From Chitinophaga pinensis (lineage in GTDB: Bacteria; Bacteroidota; Bacteroidia; AKYH767-A; OLB10): a stretch of 5,844 nt of DNA. Under the pieces are notes generated by a model. It was not told the DNA's origin. It made no database searches and saw only the letters and a program-made list of their open reading frames with translations. The position numbers and the translations under genes are program-made. The stretch is from NCBI GenBank assembly GCA_945872015.1, contig CAMBYJ010000127.1:1-5844 (forward strand), written 5' to 3'. Shown here one piece after another: positions 5,634 through 5,844 of the stretch; within the stretch, counting starts at the first letter, position 1, and the number at the start of each line of letters is the position of its first letter.

Positions 5634-5756
5634 ATGAAATCAAAAACGTATTATGAGGTGATCATTGATGCAAGAGGTAGCATGTCAGGTGTGCAAATTC
5701 AAACTTTAAACGTATTAAAATCACAGCAGGCAGAGATGAGCAATGAAAACAAATAA
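5634..5756 (+). pseudogene. Truncated VWA-domain stub, second copy with altered MIDAS
   Basis: This 40-codon ORF has the same start, stop and length as 3295-3417. By eye 12 of 123 bases differ, giving six residue changes: Q8E, L9V, M11I, S14R, A27V and N29K. S14R turns DASGSM into DARGSM, removing the first serine of the DxSxS metal-coordinating motif, so even a complete domain of this type would probably not bind metal. The shared end point means the truncation happened before the two copies separated, or was spread by gene conversion. Half of the base changes alter residues, which argues against strong selection on the peptide. Confidence 0.6.
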
Positions 5757-5844
5757 GTTAATTTTCGTGATGGTAATTTTATAAACGCTAATCTTTAATC
5801 AATAATTGACAATGATATAAAAAATATTTAATTCGCAATCTGTA

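Larger units (their letters stand above)
5455..5844 (+). repeat. Direct repeat, copy 2 (reaches the window edge)
   Basis: This 390-bp partner of 3119-3506 lies in the same orientation, about 2,336-2,338 bp further right. It runs from the last pit codons through the terminator, promoter-like box, VWA stub and spacer, and still matches at the final base of the window, so its true right end is unknown. Together the two copies bracket the adenylate cyclase gene. Confidence 0.9.

Noticed and set aside
3119..5844. Composite transposon or insertion-sequence interpretation of the cyclase and its flanking repeats
   Set aside because: The repeats contain no transposase and no terminal inverted repeats, and their content is clearly pit 3' end, terminator and VWA stub. 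Segmental duplication with deletion explains them better.

Overview
The window looks like Bacteroidota chromosomal DNA. It is AT-rich, intergenic spacers are A-rich with no strong Shine-Dalgarno sequences, and several genes are preceded by the Bacteroidota -7 promoter element TAnnTTTG or a close variant. The gene content also fits: a DUF1972-type glycosyltransferase, ThiL, and a DUF47 protein paired with a PiT transporter. I cannot name a genus from sequence alone.

Layout. Positions 1-1164 (minus strand) hold thiL (thiamine-monophosphate kinase), followed 17 bp downstream by the first 33 codons of a glycosyltransferase that runs off the left edge. A 215-bp divergent spacer follows. Next is a plus-strand two-gene operon at 1380-3142: a DUF47/PhoU-like protein and a PiT-family inorganic phosphate transporter, closed by a strong hairpin terminator. 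After that comes a promoter-like element and a 40-codon ORF that is the N-terminal stub of a von Willebrand factor A (VWA) protein, including its MIDAS motif. A minus-strand gene (3514-5106) encodes a membrane-bound class III adenylate cyclase with an extracytoplasmic sensor, HAMP domain and cyclase domain.

The right-hand 525 bp (about 5319-5844) is a decayed second copy of the phosphate locus. A piece of the DUF47 gene (codons 162-204) is fused in frame to the last codons of pit. It is followed by second copies of the terminator, the promoter-like element, the VWA stub and its trailing spacer, right up to the window edge. The result is a pair of direct repeats of about 390 bp (3119-3506 and 5455-5844) flanking the cyclase gene. 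The two parts of this second copy have diverged very differently. The DUF47 piece differs from the intact gene almost only at third codon positions, at about 42% of codons, whereas the downstream VWA stub and spacer are about 92% identical. This suggests a mosaic history: an old paralogous operon, later deleted, and a younger or homogenised repeat.

How the genes work together. DUF47 and PiT form a coherent phosphate-uptake unit. ThiL and the glycosyltransferase look like ordinary neighbours. The cyclase should make cAMP in response to an unknown extracytoplasmic signal, and nothing in the sequence ties it functionally to phosphate transport. I see no transposase, integrase, CRISPR array, tRNA or rRNA.
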